Below, piece after piece: positions 26,275 to 35,251 of a DNA stretch of 64,000 nt; positions within the stretch are counted from its first letter, which is position 1; each line of letters begins with the position of its first letter. A program made the translations under genes and the position numbers. Under the pieces are notes generated by a model. It was not told where the DNA came from and did no database searches. It worked only from the letters and a program-made list of their open reading frames with translations. This DNA is from CAVUCH01 sp963763095 (GTDB lineage: Bacteria > Acidobacteriota > Vicinamibacteria > Vicinamibacterales > JAENWD01): positions 25,690-89,689 of the forward strand of contig CAVXNR010000039.1 of the NCBI GenBank assembly GCA_963763095.1, given 5' to 3'.

Positions 26275-27360
26275 CTACAGCCACGTGTGAGGTAAGCGCG
26301 GTGCCGAACCCGTGTCCTCCCACACACGCACGCCTTCCCTCGAAAGGCGTGTCGGGATCAGCCGCCAACCCGCGGCGGCCGCGTGGAGGGCGGCAACCAG
26401 CCGCCGCCTCGCCCCCGCTGCAGGTCCAGTCAGCAAGGTGAGCGAGCCGCCGTCTCCACCGGCGCCGTTCACCTTCCATCCCCAGACGCCGTGCGATTGC
26501 GCCAGCGCGATCACCGCGCGTGCGGCCGTCCCCACGAGATCCGGGTGGAGCGCCGCCTGCGCGGCGGTGTTCTCGCACATGGCGGCCCCGAACGCGATGA
26601 GGTCACCGGCCGCGACCGCGGCCCGGGCTGCGGCGGCCGCCTCGCGCAGCCGGCCGAGCGCGGCATGCGAACCATGCGGTCCGCGGTGGGACTGGAGGTC
26701 CGCGATGACTGTGCGGTGCACATCCGACGAGTCGTGCGAGCGGCCGAGATACACGAGGAGCAGCCGCGAGTCGAGCGCCCACCACGTCTCTGCCCGGAGC
26801 GCCACCGAAGAGACGACCGCCTCCGGGTACGCGCGCATCTCGATGAAGTTCACGCCACCGTACGCTGCACCAATCTGGTCCTGGATGCCGGATTCCAGCC
26901 CGAGCCGCCCGGTCTCGACCGCATGCGCCTCGCGAGCGAGAGTTGCCGGATCGATCGGCATCCCGCCGAGATGCCGGAGGGCAGCCACGAGGGCCACGGT
27001 GACCGCCGCACTCGTGCCGGTCGACGCTCCGGCGGGCATCTCGGAATGGATCGTGATCTCGAGGGCCGCGCCGTCCGGCACGCCGACGTGCGCCACCGTC
27101 GCTTCGATGAGAGGATGCGCCGTCCACGGCGCCTGCGCCGCCGGCTCGAACCGCTCATCGAAGTTCTCGGCGTGCACGACCACGCGCGTGTCCCCCACGG
27201 CGGCGGGCTCAGCCGCAATCTGGACCTCCACGTACGGCGACACCGCGATGCTGAACACCTGCCCGTGCCCCGCGAACCACGTGTCCGTCCAGCCGCCGCA
27301 GTCGCAGACGCGGACTGGTGCGAGGGAGGTGATGAGACGCGGCACGGCGGTGATTATCAC
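26275..27360 (-). CDS. GHMP-family sugar kinase (heptose-7-phosphate or fucokinase-like)
   Basis: The 361-residue protein shows the three GHMP motifs. The N-terminal substrate motif is RLITSLAPVRVCDCGGWTDTW. The phosphate-binding loop is MPAGASTGTSAAVTVAL and the C-terminal motif is KVNGAGGDGGSLTLL. GLESGIQDQIGAAYGG is also typical of the HddA/fucokinase branch. It phosphorylates a sugar or sugar phosphate, plausibly D-glycero-D-manno-heptose-7-phosphate for lipopolysaccharide; specificity is not settled. It lies 93 bases upstream of the TonB receptor on the same strand and is divergent from ppc across a repeat. Confidence 0.82.
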   Translation of the reverse strand: MIITAVPRLITSLAPVRVCDCGGWTDTWFAGHGQVFSIAVSPYVEVQIAAEPAAVGDTRVVVHAENFDERFEPAAQAPWTAHPLIEATVAHVGVPDGAALEITIHSEMPAGASTGTSAAVTVALVAALRHLGGMPIDPATLAREAHAVETGRLGLESGIQDQIGAAYGGVNFIEMRAYPEAVVSSVALRAETWWALDSRLLLVYLGRSHDSSDVHRTVIADLQSHRGPHGSHAALGRLREAAAAARAAVAAGDLIAFGAAMCENTAAQAALHPDLVGTAARAVIALAQSHGVWGWKVNGAGGDGGSLTLLTGPAAGARRRLVAALHAAAAGWRLIPTRLSREGVRVWEDTGSAPRLPHTWL

Positions 27361-27361
27361 A

Positions 27362-27452
27362 CCAGCCTGCGGGCCGCGGGCGACAGGCGGCAGGCGGCGT
27401 CCGGCCCGGAGCCCGTCAGGCCTGCAGGCTGCAGCCCGTAGCCTGGAGCCCG
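27362..27452. repeat. Dispersed GGCTGCAGG repeat
   Basis: Degenerate CGGGCCGCGGGCGACAGG-type units and CCTGCAGGCTGCAGCCC-type units fill the space between two divergent genes. The ppc start codon abuts the repeat, so any promoter must lie within it. Confidence 0.65.
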
Positions 27453-30117
27453 TTGTCGTACACTCCCTCCGTGCCCGACGATCTTCCGAAACCTCTGCGC
27501 GACGATGTGCGGCTGCTTGGCGAGTTGCTGGGCGAAACGCTGCGGCGGCAGGAGAATCATGCCCTGTATGAAACCGTCGAGCGGGTACGCGCGCTGTCGA
27601 AGAGCGCCCGCGCTGGGAACGATGCGGCGTTCGAGACGCTGACAGGCATCCTCGAGGGGATGTCGGTTGACGAGGCGCTGCCGGTCGCGCGCGCGTTTTC
27701 GCATTTCCTCACGCTGGCGAACATCGCCGAGCAGCATCACCGGATCCGCCGCCGCAGATTCTACGAGCGCGATCCGCAGGCTCCACCGCAGATCGGATCC
27801 TGCGACGAGACACTCGGACGGCTGCGCCGCGCCGGCATCCCTCCCGACGCGCTGCACGCGGTGGTGGTCGGGCTGGGCATCGAGCTGGTGTTCACGGCGC
27901 ATCCCACCGAGGTCACGCGCCGGACGCTGATGCAGAAACACCGCCGAATCGCGGACCTGCTCGCGCTGCGCGACCGGCCCGATCTCACGATGCCGGAGGG
28001 GCGCGAGCTGCTCGACGCGCTGCGCATCGAGATTGCCGCGGCATGGGAGACGAGCGAGGTGCGGCGCGAGCGCCCCTCCCCCGTCGACGAGGCGCGCTCC
28101 GGACTGGTCGTGTTCGAGCAGACGCTGTGGGACGCGCTGCCGCGCTTCCTGCGCGTGCTCGACGAGGCGCTGGTCAAGCACGCTGGGCGCGGGCTGCCGA
28201 TGGACGCCGCGCCGCTGCGCTTCGGATCGTGGATTGGCGGGGATCGCGACGGCAATCCCGCGGTCACCGCCCGCGTGACGGAGACGGTCTGCCAGCTGAC
28301 GCGCTGGCAGGCGGCCAACCTGTACCTCCGGGAAGTGGACGCGCTCCGCTACGAGCTGTCGATGAGCGATGCCAGCGACGAGCTGCGCGCGCGCGTGGGC
28401 GACGCGGACGAACCCTACCGCGAGCTGCTGCGTGATCTGCGCACCCGGCTCTCGGCGACGCTTCGGACGATCGAGGCATGGCTCGCGGGCACGCCAATCG
28501 CACCCGTGCCCGTGATCGAGCACGCGGAAGACATTGCGGAGCCGCTGCGCCTGTGTCACCGCTCGCTCGTCGAGATGGGCGACAGCGTCATGGCGGGTGG
28601 ACGGCTGTGCGACCTGCTGCGGCGCGTCGCCGCGTTCGGGGCCAATCTGGTCCGCCTGGATGTGCGCCAGCACGCCGCGCGGCACGAAGAGACCATGACG
28701 ACCATCACGCGCGAGCTGGGCCTCGGTGCGTACCGAGGAATGGAGCGAGGGCGAGCGCCAGGCGTTCCTCCTGCGCGAGCTCCAGGGTCGCCGGCCGCTC
28801 ATCCCGGCGGACCTGGCCGCGTCGGCCGATGTGCGCGAGGTACTCGAGACGTTCCGCACGGCCGCGAAGCTCCTGCCAGAGTCGCTCGGCGCCTACGTGA
28901 TCTCGATGGCCACACGCCCCTCGGACGTGCTGATCGTCGAGCTGCTGCAGAAGGAGTCCGGCGCGGATCGGCCGCTGCGCGTCGTGCCGCTGTTCGAGAC
29001 GATCGACGATCTGCGCCATGCGGGCGGCATCCTGCGCGAGCTGCTCGCGATCCCCTGGTATCGCCGGCGGTGCGATGGCCGCCAGGAAGTCATGATTGGC
29101 TACTCTGATTCCGCGAAGGACGGGGGGCGCCTCGCGGCGAACTGGGAGCTGTACCAGGCGCAGGAGGATGTCGTCCGCGCGTGTACGGAGAGCGGGATCG
29201 AAGTGACGCTGTTCCACGGGCGGGGGGGCAGCGTGGGACGGGGCGGCGGGCCGACCTACCTGGCCATCCAGTCGCAGCCGCCCGGGTCCGTCGGCGGACG
29301 GCTCCGCGTGACCGAGCAGGGCGAGATGATCCAGGCGAAGTTCGGCCTGCCGGGACTCGCGTTGCGGACGCTCGAGATCTATACGTCCGCCACCCTCGAG
29401 GCGACGCTGACCCCCCCCGCGCCGGCACCCGATGCGTGGCGGGGGCGGATGGAAGCGCTCGCCGACACCTCACGCGCGGCCTACCGGCACGTCGTGTACG
29501 ACGAGCCTGGCTTCATTCCCTTCTTCCGTGCCGCGACTCCGGAGCAGGAGTTCGAGGAACTGACGATTGGCAGCCGGCCGGCGCGCCGGCGCACCGGCGG
29601 CGGCGTCGAGAGCCTCCGAGCCATCCCGTGGGTGTTCGCATGGACGCAGACGCGCCTGCTCCTGCCATCGTGGCTGGGGGTCGGCGACGCCCTCGGTGGC
29701 GCGATCGCGGGAGGCGAGCTGGAGGAACTGCGGCGGATGTACCGCGACTGGCCATTCTTCCGCTCGACGCTCGATCTGATCGAGATGGTGCTGGCCAAGG
29801 CGGATGCACGCATTGCCGCGCACTACGAGCGTCAGCTCGTGCCGCCGGACCTCGCCGGCTTCGGCGCCGACCTGAGGCATCGGCTGGACGAGACCGCCCG
29901 CCACGTCCTGGCGGTCACCGGCCGGGAGCGCCTGCTCGCGGAGAATCCAGTGCTCCGCCGCTCCATCGACGTGCGCAATCCCTATGTGGATCCCATCAAC
30001 CTGGTGCAGGTCGAGCTGTTACGCCGCCTGCGGCGCGCCGATGGCGACGAGCGCCTGCGACATGCGTTTCTCATCACCGTGAACGGCATAGCCGCCGGAA
30101 TGCGGAATACGGGGTAG
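27453..30117 (+). CDS. ppc: Phosphoenolpyruvate carboxylase (single-base frameshift near 28734)
   Basis: The enzyme carboxylates phosphoenolpyruvate to oxaloacetate, feeding the TCA cycle. Start is TTG 27453 or GTG 27471. Catalytic motifs are intact: FTAHPTEVTRRT with the active His, GGDRDGNPAVT, GYSDSAKDGGRL, FHGRGGSVGRGGGP and the C-terminal RNTG. Near 28734 the frame shifts by one base: the upstream part ends LGLGAY and the downstream part resumes EEWSEGERQAFL. Removing one C of TACCGAG restores an 887-residue protein of normal length. An insertion error in the assembly is more likely than decay. Confidence 0.9.
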
Positions 30118-30472
30118 ACACGGGTACAGGCTACAGGCTACGGGCGGCAGCCCGCGGGCGCGTCTGGCCGGGAGGCCGTCGGCCGTGCACATGGCTCGGC
30201 GCGGCAGCCAACCAGGCCTCGAGCCAGACCGGCCTGCAGCCTGCAGCCCTGTAGCCTGCAGCCCGGTCGGCACTCGAGACGCACTCTAGTTGTCGGACCA
30301 CCGCCCGCGCGCGCGTGTGGCTGATGGGGCACTTCGGCTTGACACGCCGGTCCACTCTGGCGTTTGCTGTATGGGCATTGTCTGAGTGGTCTAACCACTA
30401 GCGGGGTCCCCGCCCTGCTCACGCAACCAGAGCGCGCACCGACCCCACCCCGTCGCCTTTGAGGAGGCACGC
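30118..30472. repeat. Repeat block and leader upstream of TonB receptor
   Basis: Bases 30120-30265 hold left-arm GGCTACAGGCTACGGG units, a core and right-arm GCCTGCAGCCTGCAGCC units of the dispersed family. Bases 30270-30472 form the receptor's upstream region, with TTGACA at about 30340 as a possible -35 element, but no well-spaced -10 was identified. AGGAGG sits five bases before the next start codon. Confidence 0.6.
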
Positions 30473-33400
30473 ATGTCCAACCCTCAGCTCCCGTGGACCC
30501 AATTCCGCCGACTGTTCATCCTCGCGGCCCTCGCCGCTCTCGTTGCCATCGCCGGGCCACCAGCAGCGTACGCCCAGGCCGTTCGCGGCACCCTGGTCGG
30601 CAACGTCACCGATTCGAGCGGTGCCGCCATGCCGGGGGTGACCGTGACAATCACGGACGTGAACACGAGCGTCGGCCGCACCGCCGTGACGAACGAGAGC
30701 GGCAACTACACCTTCAGCAGCCTGCTGAGCGGCACGTACCGCGTCGAGGCGGAGCTCCAGGGCTTCCGCAAGTACCAGCGTGACGGGGTCACGGTCGACG
30801 TCAACACGACCGTGCGCGTGGATATCCCGCTCGAGGTCGGGCAATTGAACGAGCAGGTCACGGTCACCGGGGAGATACCGGCGCTGCAGACGGACCGCAC
30901 GGATACCGGCCGGATCATCGAAGGCAAGCAGGTGCAGGAGATGCCGCTGGCCTTCAACCGGAATTTCCAGGGCATCCTCGTGACCGTCCCCGGCGCGACC
31001 CGCCCGTTCCGCCCGCACTCGCAGTTCTTCAACTCGCAGGACAGCCTGTCGACGCAGGTGAACGGGCAGTCGCGGCTGGCCAACAACGTGCAGATTGAAG
31101 GGCTCGACAACAATCACCGCACGGGGCTGCTGACGGTGCTCATCCCCCCGCCGGACGCACTGGAGACGGTCAGCGTCACGACCAGCAACTACGACGCGGA
31201 GTTCGGCCGATCGGGTGGAGCCGTCACCAACGTCACGCTGAAGTCCGGCACCAACGATCTGAAGGGCAGCGCCTTTTTCTACGGGAACAGCGAGAAGACG
31301 AATGCGAGCGATTACCTCTCGCACCTGACGCCGCCGCAGAAGTTCGCGCAGGGAGGGTTCACGCTCGGCGGGCCGATCATCCGCAACAGGCTGTTCTTCT
31401 TTGGCGACTACCAGCGGACGATTGACGACCTCGGGTACGTCTTTCGTGGGGTGGTGCCCACGTTGGCGATGCGCGAGGGTGATTTCTCCGCAGCCACGAC
31501 GAAGATCTACGATCCGTTGACCGGCGCCGCCAACGGCTCGGGCCGTGTCCCGTTTGCGAACAACATCATCCCGGCCGATCGGATCAGCCCGATCGCCCGC
31601 GCGATTCTCGACAACGTGCCAGCCCCGAACATCGCGGGCGCGGCGCTCGGGCAGAACAACTACCAGAAGTCGCAGGTGCGCGAGAAGACGACCGACGGCT
31701 TCGACACGAAGTTCAACTACAGCCTGAACGCCTCGAACCAGATCTCCTATCGCTTCAGCTTCCAGCGTCCCGAGGTCTTCGATCCGGGCCTCTACGGCAT
31801 CTACGGCGGACCGGCCAACACCGGCTTCGGCGGCACCGGCACGAACAAGACGATCAGCACCGCGGCCAACTGGACGCGTATCTTCGGCCCGCGGCTGATC
31901 ATGGACGTGCGCGGCGGCGTGAGCTACTACCACAATGTCGCGGATTCCGAGGGTGCCGGGCTGACGACGAGCACCGACCTGGGGATTCCGGGCGCGAACC
32001 TCGACGACTGGACATCCGGGATCTCGTCGATGACGATCAACAATGGCTACGCCAATCCGATGGTCGGGTTCGCCGGCAGCCTGCCGTGGGACCGGTCGGA
32101 GAAGTCCTACAACGTGGCGGCCACGCTCACCAAGCTGCAGGGGAACCACACCATCAAGTTCGGCGGCGAGTGGCGGCACAACCGCGACTTCCTGCTGCAG
32201 ACTCAGGATGCCGGCGGGTCTCGCGGTGAGTTCATTTTCGGTGCGGCTGGTACGGGACTGCTCGGCGACAACCCGAGCGTCGGCAACCTCGCCAACTCCT
32301 TGGCCGCGTACCTCCTCGATTGGCCCAACCAGGTGCGGCGCGACCTGCGGGTGCTCGATCCCGGCACCAAGCACCAGGCGACGTTCGCGTTCGTGCACGA
32401 CAAGTGGCAGCTCCGGCCGAACATCACACTGGACCTCGGCCTCCGATGGGAGTTCTACACGCCGTTTGTCGGCCTCGAAGACCAGGGCGGCCTGTCGAAC
32501 TACGACGTCGCCACCAACACGCTGCGGGTTGCCGGGTACGGCAGCACACCCGACAACCTGGGCGTGAAGAAGGACTTTACGCACTTCAACCCGCGGACGG
32601 GAATCTCGTGGCGCATCAACGAGCAGACGGTCGCGCGCGCCGGATACGGCGCCAGCACGATCCCGTTCCCCGACAACCGCTTCGCGTTCAACTATCCGGT
32701 GAAGCAGACGAACGTGCTCGACTCGACGAACCAGTTCCAGCGTGCCGGCACGATGGCGGCGGGGTTCCCGACGCCGTCGCTCGTGCAGGTGCCGACCGAC
32801 GGGGTCATCCCGGCGATCGGTTCGCTGCTGAACAGCACGTATGACGTCATCCCGAGTGACCTCCATGAGGCGACCCTTCACTCCTGGAACGTGGCCCTGC
32901 AGCGGCAGCTGCCCTGGAGCCTCACGGCCGACGTCGCCTACGTCGGCAACCGCGGGGTCGATCTCGTGATGGACGTGGACCGGAACGCCGGGATGGTGCT
33001 CGGCGCCAACAATGCGGGGCGGCCGCAGTTCGCGGCGTTCGGCCGCACGGGCACCTCGCGCGAGCGCACGAACCTGGGTAAGAGCCGGTACAACGCGCTG
33101 CAGGTGAAGGTGGACCGCCGATTCAGGAACGGCATCCTGATCACCAACTCCTACACGCTCGGCCGCGGCTGGGACTACACGAGCGAGAACACGTCGGTTG
33201 CGACGCCAATTGACTTCTCGCGATCCTGGGGACGCTCCGATTTCGATCGGCTCCACAGCTACACGCTGAGCGGTTTGTACGAGCTGCCCTGGGGCCCCGG
33301 CAAGAAGTGGCTGAACGAGGGGCTCGCGAGCACGATCATCGGCGGCTGGCAGTTCAGCAGCATCTTCGTTGCCTACTCGGGAACGCCCCTGAACATCCTC

Positions 33401-33796
33401 GCCTCGGGCACGTTGAACACGCCGGGCAACGCGCTCTACGCCGATGCCGTCGGCGAACAGAAGGTGCTCGGGGGGCTGGGGCCGGGCCAGCAATATCTCG
33501 ACAAGGCGTCTTACGCAATTCCGCCCGTCGGCACGCTCGGCAACATGACGCGCAACGGCGGTGCCGATGGCCCAGGCTTCTGGGGACTCGACTCGTCGCT
33601 GTTCAAACGCTTCGGGTTCAGCGGCGGGCGGCGGTTCGCGGAGCTTCGCATCGATGCGTTCAACCTCACGAACTCGGTGCGATGGGATAACCCGAACGAG
33701 GCGAACCGCACCGTCGGCAGCGCGGCGTTCGGCCAGCTCAATGCAACCATCGGCGGCCAGCGCAGCCTCCGGTTCGGCGGCCGGTTCGTGTTCTGA
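30473..33796 (+). CDS. Oar-like TonB-dependent receptor with carboxypeptidase-regulatory domain (1107 aa)
   Basis: ATG 30473 follows the strong site GAGGAGG. The signal peptide ends near AAYAQA, and a carboxypeptidase-regulatory-like (CarboxypepD_reg) beta domain occupies about residues 38-120 (GTLVGNVTDSSGAAMPGV, GNYTFSSLLSGTYRVEA). The plug contains LNEQVTVTGE and VSVTTSNYDAEFGRSGGAVTNV. A very large barrel follows and ends in SLRFGGRFVF. Such receptors are highly amplified in Acidobacteria and are thought to take up plant- or microbe-derived oligosaccharides or peptides; the ligand is unknown. It is followed by a palindrome and a textbook terminator. Confidence 0.93.
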   Translation: MSNPQLPWTQFRRLFILAALAALVAIAGPPAAYAQAVRGTLVGNVTDSSGAAMPGVTVTITDVNTSVGRTAVTNESGNYTFSSLLSGTYRVEAELQGFRKYQRDGVTVDVNTTVRVDIPLEVGQLNEQVTVTGEIPALQTDRTDTGRIIEGKQVQEMPLAFNRNFQGILVTVPGATRPFRPHSQFFNSQDSLSTQVNGQSRLANNVQIEGLDNNHRTGLLTVLIPPPDALETVSVTTSNYDAEFGRSGGAVTNVTLKSGTNDLKGSAFFYGNSEKTNASDYLSHLTPPQKFAQGGFTLGGPIIRNRLFFFGDYQRTIDDLGYVFRGVVPTLAMREGDFSAATTKIYDPLTGAANGSGRVPFANNIIPADRISPIARAILDNVPAPNIAGAALGQNNYQKSQVREKTTDGFDTKFNYSLNASNQISYRFSFQRPEVFDPGLYGIYGGPANTGFGGTGTNKTISTAANWTRIFGPRLIMDVRGGVSYYHNVADSEGAGLTTSTDLGIPGANLDDWTSGISSMTINNGYANPMVGFAGSLPWDRSEKSYNVAATLTKLQGNHTIKFGGEWRHNRDFLLQTQDAGGSRGEFIFGAAGTGLLGDNPSVGNLANSLAAYLLDWPNQVRRDLRVLDPGTKHQATFAFVHDKWQLRPNITLDLGLRWEFYTPFVGLEDQGGLSNYDVATNTLRVAGYGSTPDNLGVKKDFTHFNPRTGISWRINEQTVARAGYGASTIPFPDNRFAFNYPVKQTNVLDSTNQFQRAGTMAAGFPTPSLVQVPTDGVIPAIGSLLNSTYDVIPSDLHEATLHSWNVALQRQLPWSLTADVAYVGNRGVDLVMDVDRNAGMVLGANNAGRPQFAAFGRTGTSRERTNLGKSRYNALQVKVDRRFRNGILITNSYTLGRGWDYTSENTSVATPIDFSRSWGRSDFDRLHSYTLSGLYELPWGPGKKWLNEGLASTIIGGWQFSSIFVAYSGTPLNILASGTLNTPGNALYADAVGEQKVLGGLGPGQQYLDKASYAIPPVGTLGNMTRNGGADGPGFWGLDSSLFKRFGFSGGRRFAELRIDAFNLTNSVRWDNPNEANRTVGSAAFGQLNATIGGQRSLRFGGRFVF

Positions 33797-33857
33797 GCAG
33801 CGGTCAGCGATCAGCGGTCAGCGGTCCATGTGGGGCAGGGCTTCAGCCCTGCTGACC
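33797..33857. repeat. GCGGTCAGC units and one GGGGCAGGG palindrome
   Basis: Short CAGCGGTCAGCGATCAGC repeats (33797-33826) precede one palindrome GGGGCAGGGCTTCAGCCCTG (33831-33852). It lies between the receptor stop and the terminator. Confidence 0.75.
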
Positions 33858-33887
33858 AAGGCGGGAGTCACCTCCCGCCTTCTTTTT
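33858..33887 (+). terminator. Rho-independent terminator
   Basis: A perfect 10-base stem AAGGCGGGAG / CTCCCGCCTT with loop TCAC is followed by CTTTTT. It ends the TonB receptor transcript and isolates the esterase gene starting at 33923. Confidence 0.92.
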
Positions 33888-33922
33888 GTGTCGCAGCCTG
33901 TAGACTCGGTCCCGGAATCCCC

Positions 33923-34825
33923 ATGCTTCGCATCCTCACGACGTCTCTCCTGCTCATGCTTCTCATCACCACCAGCGCCTCGGCGCAGGACTGGATGAAG
34001 GCGGTGACGACTCCTCGGACGATCGTGCTGTGGCCCGATGGCGCTCCGGGCGCCCTCGGCAAGGAGGAAGCAGACATCCCGGCGCTGACCATCTACCTGC
34101 CCGCAGCGCCGCAGGCAACGGGCGCGGGGATCGTCGTCTGTCCCGGCGGTGGATACGGGGGCCTCGCGATCGATCATGAGGGCCACCAGGTGGCGCGGCT
34201 CCTGACCTCGCGCGGCATCGCCGCGTTCATCCTGAAGTACCGCCTGGGACCGCGCTATCACCACCCGGCGATGCAGCAGGACGTGCTGCAGGCCATTCGC
34301 TACGTCCGCTGGAACGCCGATGCGCTCGGCGTCCGGAAGAACCGGATTGGCGTCATGGGGTTCTCCGCGGGCGGACACCTGGCGTCCACGGCGGCCACGC
34401 TGTTCGACGCCGGCAAGCCGTCTACGGCGGCCCCCATCGACGCCGTCAGCAGCCGGCCGGATTTCGCCGTGCTCGTCTACCCCGTCATCACGATGAACGA
34501 GGCCAGCACCCACAAGGGTTCGCAGCGCAACCTGCTCGGCGACAGCCCGGCCGCTGAACTGCTGGTCAAGCTGTCGACCGACAAGCAGGTCACCGCGCAG
34601 ACGCCGCCGACATTCCTCTTCCACACGAATGAAGATGCGGGCGTGCCGGCAGAGAACAGCGTGCAGTTCTACTTGGCGCTCCGCAAGGCCGGCGTGCCGG
34701 GCGAGCTGCACATTTTCCAGAAGGGCACCCACGGTGTCGGCCTGGCACCTGCCGATGCTGCGCTGCGCGTGTGGCCCGAGCTGCTGTTTACTTGGATGGG
34801 CGGGCTGGGGGTGCTTGGTAAATGA
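33923..34825 (+). CDS. Exported alpha/beta hydrolase (acetyl-esterase-like)
   Basis: From ATG 33923 the protein has 300 residues with a Sec signal (LLLMLLITTSASAQ). Fold motifs are IVVCPGGGYGGLAIDHEG (oxyanion GGG), nucleophile GFSAGGHLAS (G-x-S-x-G), the acid in HTNEDAGVP and the His in QKGTHGVGL. It resembles the BD-FAE/AXE1-type acetylxylan or feruloyl esterase group active on plant polysaccharides. That would fit the adjacent large TonB receptor; the two are separated by a terminator, so co-regulation is not shown. Confidence 0.85.
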   Translation: MLRILTTSLLLMLLITTSASAQDWMKAVTTPRTIVLWPDGAPGALGKEEADIPALTIYLPAAPQATGAGIVVCPGGGYGGLAIDHEGHQVARLLTSRGIAAFILKYRLGPRYHHPAMQQDVLQAIRYVRWNADALGVRKNRIGVMGFSAGGHLASTAATLFDAGKPSTAAPIDAVSSRPDFAVLVYPVITMNEASTHKGSQRNLLGDSPAAELLVKLSTDKQVTAQTPPTFLFHTNEDAGVPAENSVQFYLALRKAGVPGELHIFQKGTHGVGLAPADAALRVWPELLFTWMGGLGVLGK

Positions 34826-35060
34826 CTGCGGGCCGCAGGCTGCGGGCTGCAGGCTGCAGGCACTGTCTGGCTTCAGGCCCGACGTCGCCTGCAGGCTGCC
34901 GCCTGTAGCCTGCAGCCGACGTTGTACATAAAAAGGGCCTCACGAGAGACTCCGCGCGCTTGGTGGGTCCGCGTGGCGCCCGGGACTTACCGGTGGCCGT
35001 GACGGCCTGGAGCGTGGAGTTGCCCGTGAGGCCCGCGGACTCGTCCGGTGGCTCACTCAC
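34788..35060 (-). CDS. Candidate small gene (up to 90 aa) within the structured RNA locus
   Basis: GTG 35060 lies six bases after a strong GGAGG site and downstream of a good promoter. The first about 40 codons (VSEPPDESAGLTGNSTLQAV onward) have G/C at nearly all third positions. However, the frame then crosses a large stem followed by TTTTT and reads into repeat DNA before stopping at 34788, so the tail is not believable. Either a truncated gene, a leader peptide over a terminator, or a chance frame inside a non-coding RNA. No family is recognised. Confidence 0.3.
   Translation of the reverse strand: MSEPPDESAGLTGNSTLQAVTATGKSRAPRGPTKRAESLVRPFLCTTSAAGYRRQPAGDVGPEARQCLQPAARSLRPAVIYQAPPARPSK
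34826..34918. repeat. Dispersed inverted GGCTGCAGG repeat (clear example)
   Basis: Left arm CGGGCCGCAGGCTGCGGGCT-type units, core CACTGTCTGGCTTCAGGC followed by CCGACGTC, and right arm GCCTGCAGGCTGCCGCCTG-type units. The core resembles those at about 8310, 38520 and 41045, which suggests a common element rather than random low complexity. Confidence 0.8.
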
Positions 35061-35092
35061 AGCGTGCCTCCTCCCTTTGTGGAGCAAGGTCT
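34930..35092 (-). ncRNA. Candidate structured RNA ending in an intrinsic terminator
   Basis: On the minus strand, arms at 35034-35025 and 34944-34935 (GGGCCUCACG / CGUGAGGCCC) form a perfect 10-base stem followed by UUUUU. Inside it, after a 4x4 internal loop, ACUCCACGC (35020-35012) pairs with GCGCGGAGU (34957-34949) with one mismatch. The 54-base interior holds the hairpin GGCCGUCACGGCC and a CCGG/CCGG pair. With transcription starting near 35092, the RNA would be about 163 bases. It does not match the riboswitch or housekeeping RNA consensus patterns I know. It stands alone, flanked by repeats. Confidence 0.55.
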
Positions 35093-35098
35093 GACCCT

Positions 35099-35127
35099 GT
35101 TATGAACCCTTCCGGGTTGCACGTCAA
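35099..35127 (-). promoter_or_regulatory. Sigma-70-type promoter for the orphan RNA/small gene
   Basis: On the minus strand TTGACG (35127-35122) is separated by exactly 17 bases from CATAAC (35104-35099). The predicted start is near 35092. Directly downstream lies GGAGGAGGCACGC, which resembles the leader immediately before the TonB receptor at 30473. Confidence 0.6.
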
Positions 35128-35180
35128 TCCTTTTTTGTGAGCTAGACCCAGTGCTCGCTTGTGGTGTCACCGCACCGCTG

Positions 35181-35250
35181 ATGTGGGGCAGGGCTTCAGC
35201 CCTGCAAATCGGCGTGCGCTCTGGCAGGCCTGAAGGCCTGCCCGACATGA
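35181..35250. repeat. 70-bp two-palindrome module, copy 2 (inverted)
   Basis: This is the reverse orientation of the module at 13104 and 39101: GGGGCAGGGCTTCAGCCCTGC, linker AAATCGGCGTGCGCTCTG, then GCAGGCCTGAAGGCCTGCC. It lies just beyond the stop of the aconitase-family gene. Confidence 0.85.
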
Positions 35251-35251
35251 C

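Noticed and set aside
30419..33493. A 1024-codon open frame on the minus strand opposite the large TonB receptor
   Set aside because: The plus-strand receptor has a signal peptide, known domains and a terminator. The antisense frame is Arg/Val/Ala-rich with no family resemblance and results from strong third-position GC bias.
34930..35092. Assignment of the structured RNA to SRP RNA, 6S RNA, c-di-GMP, cobalamin or SAH riboswitch
   Set aside because: Diagnostic sequences (the SRP GGAAG loop, paired 5' and 3' ends of 6S RNA, the conserved cores of these riboswitches) are not present.
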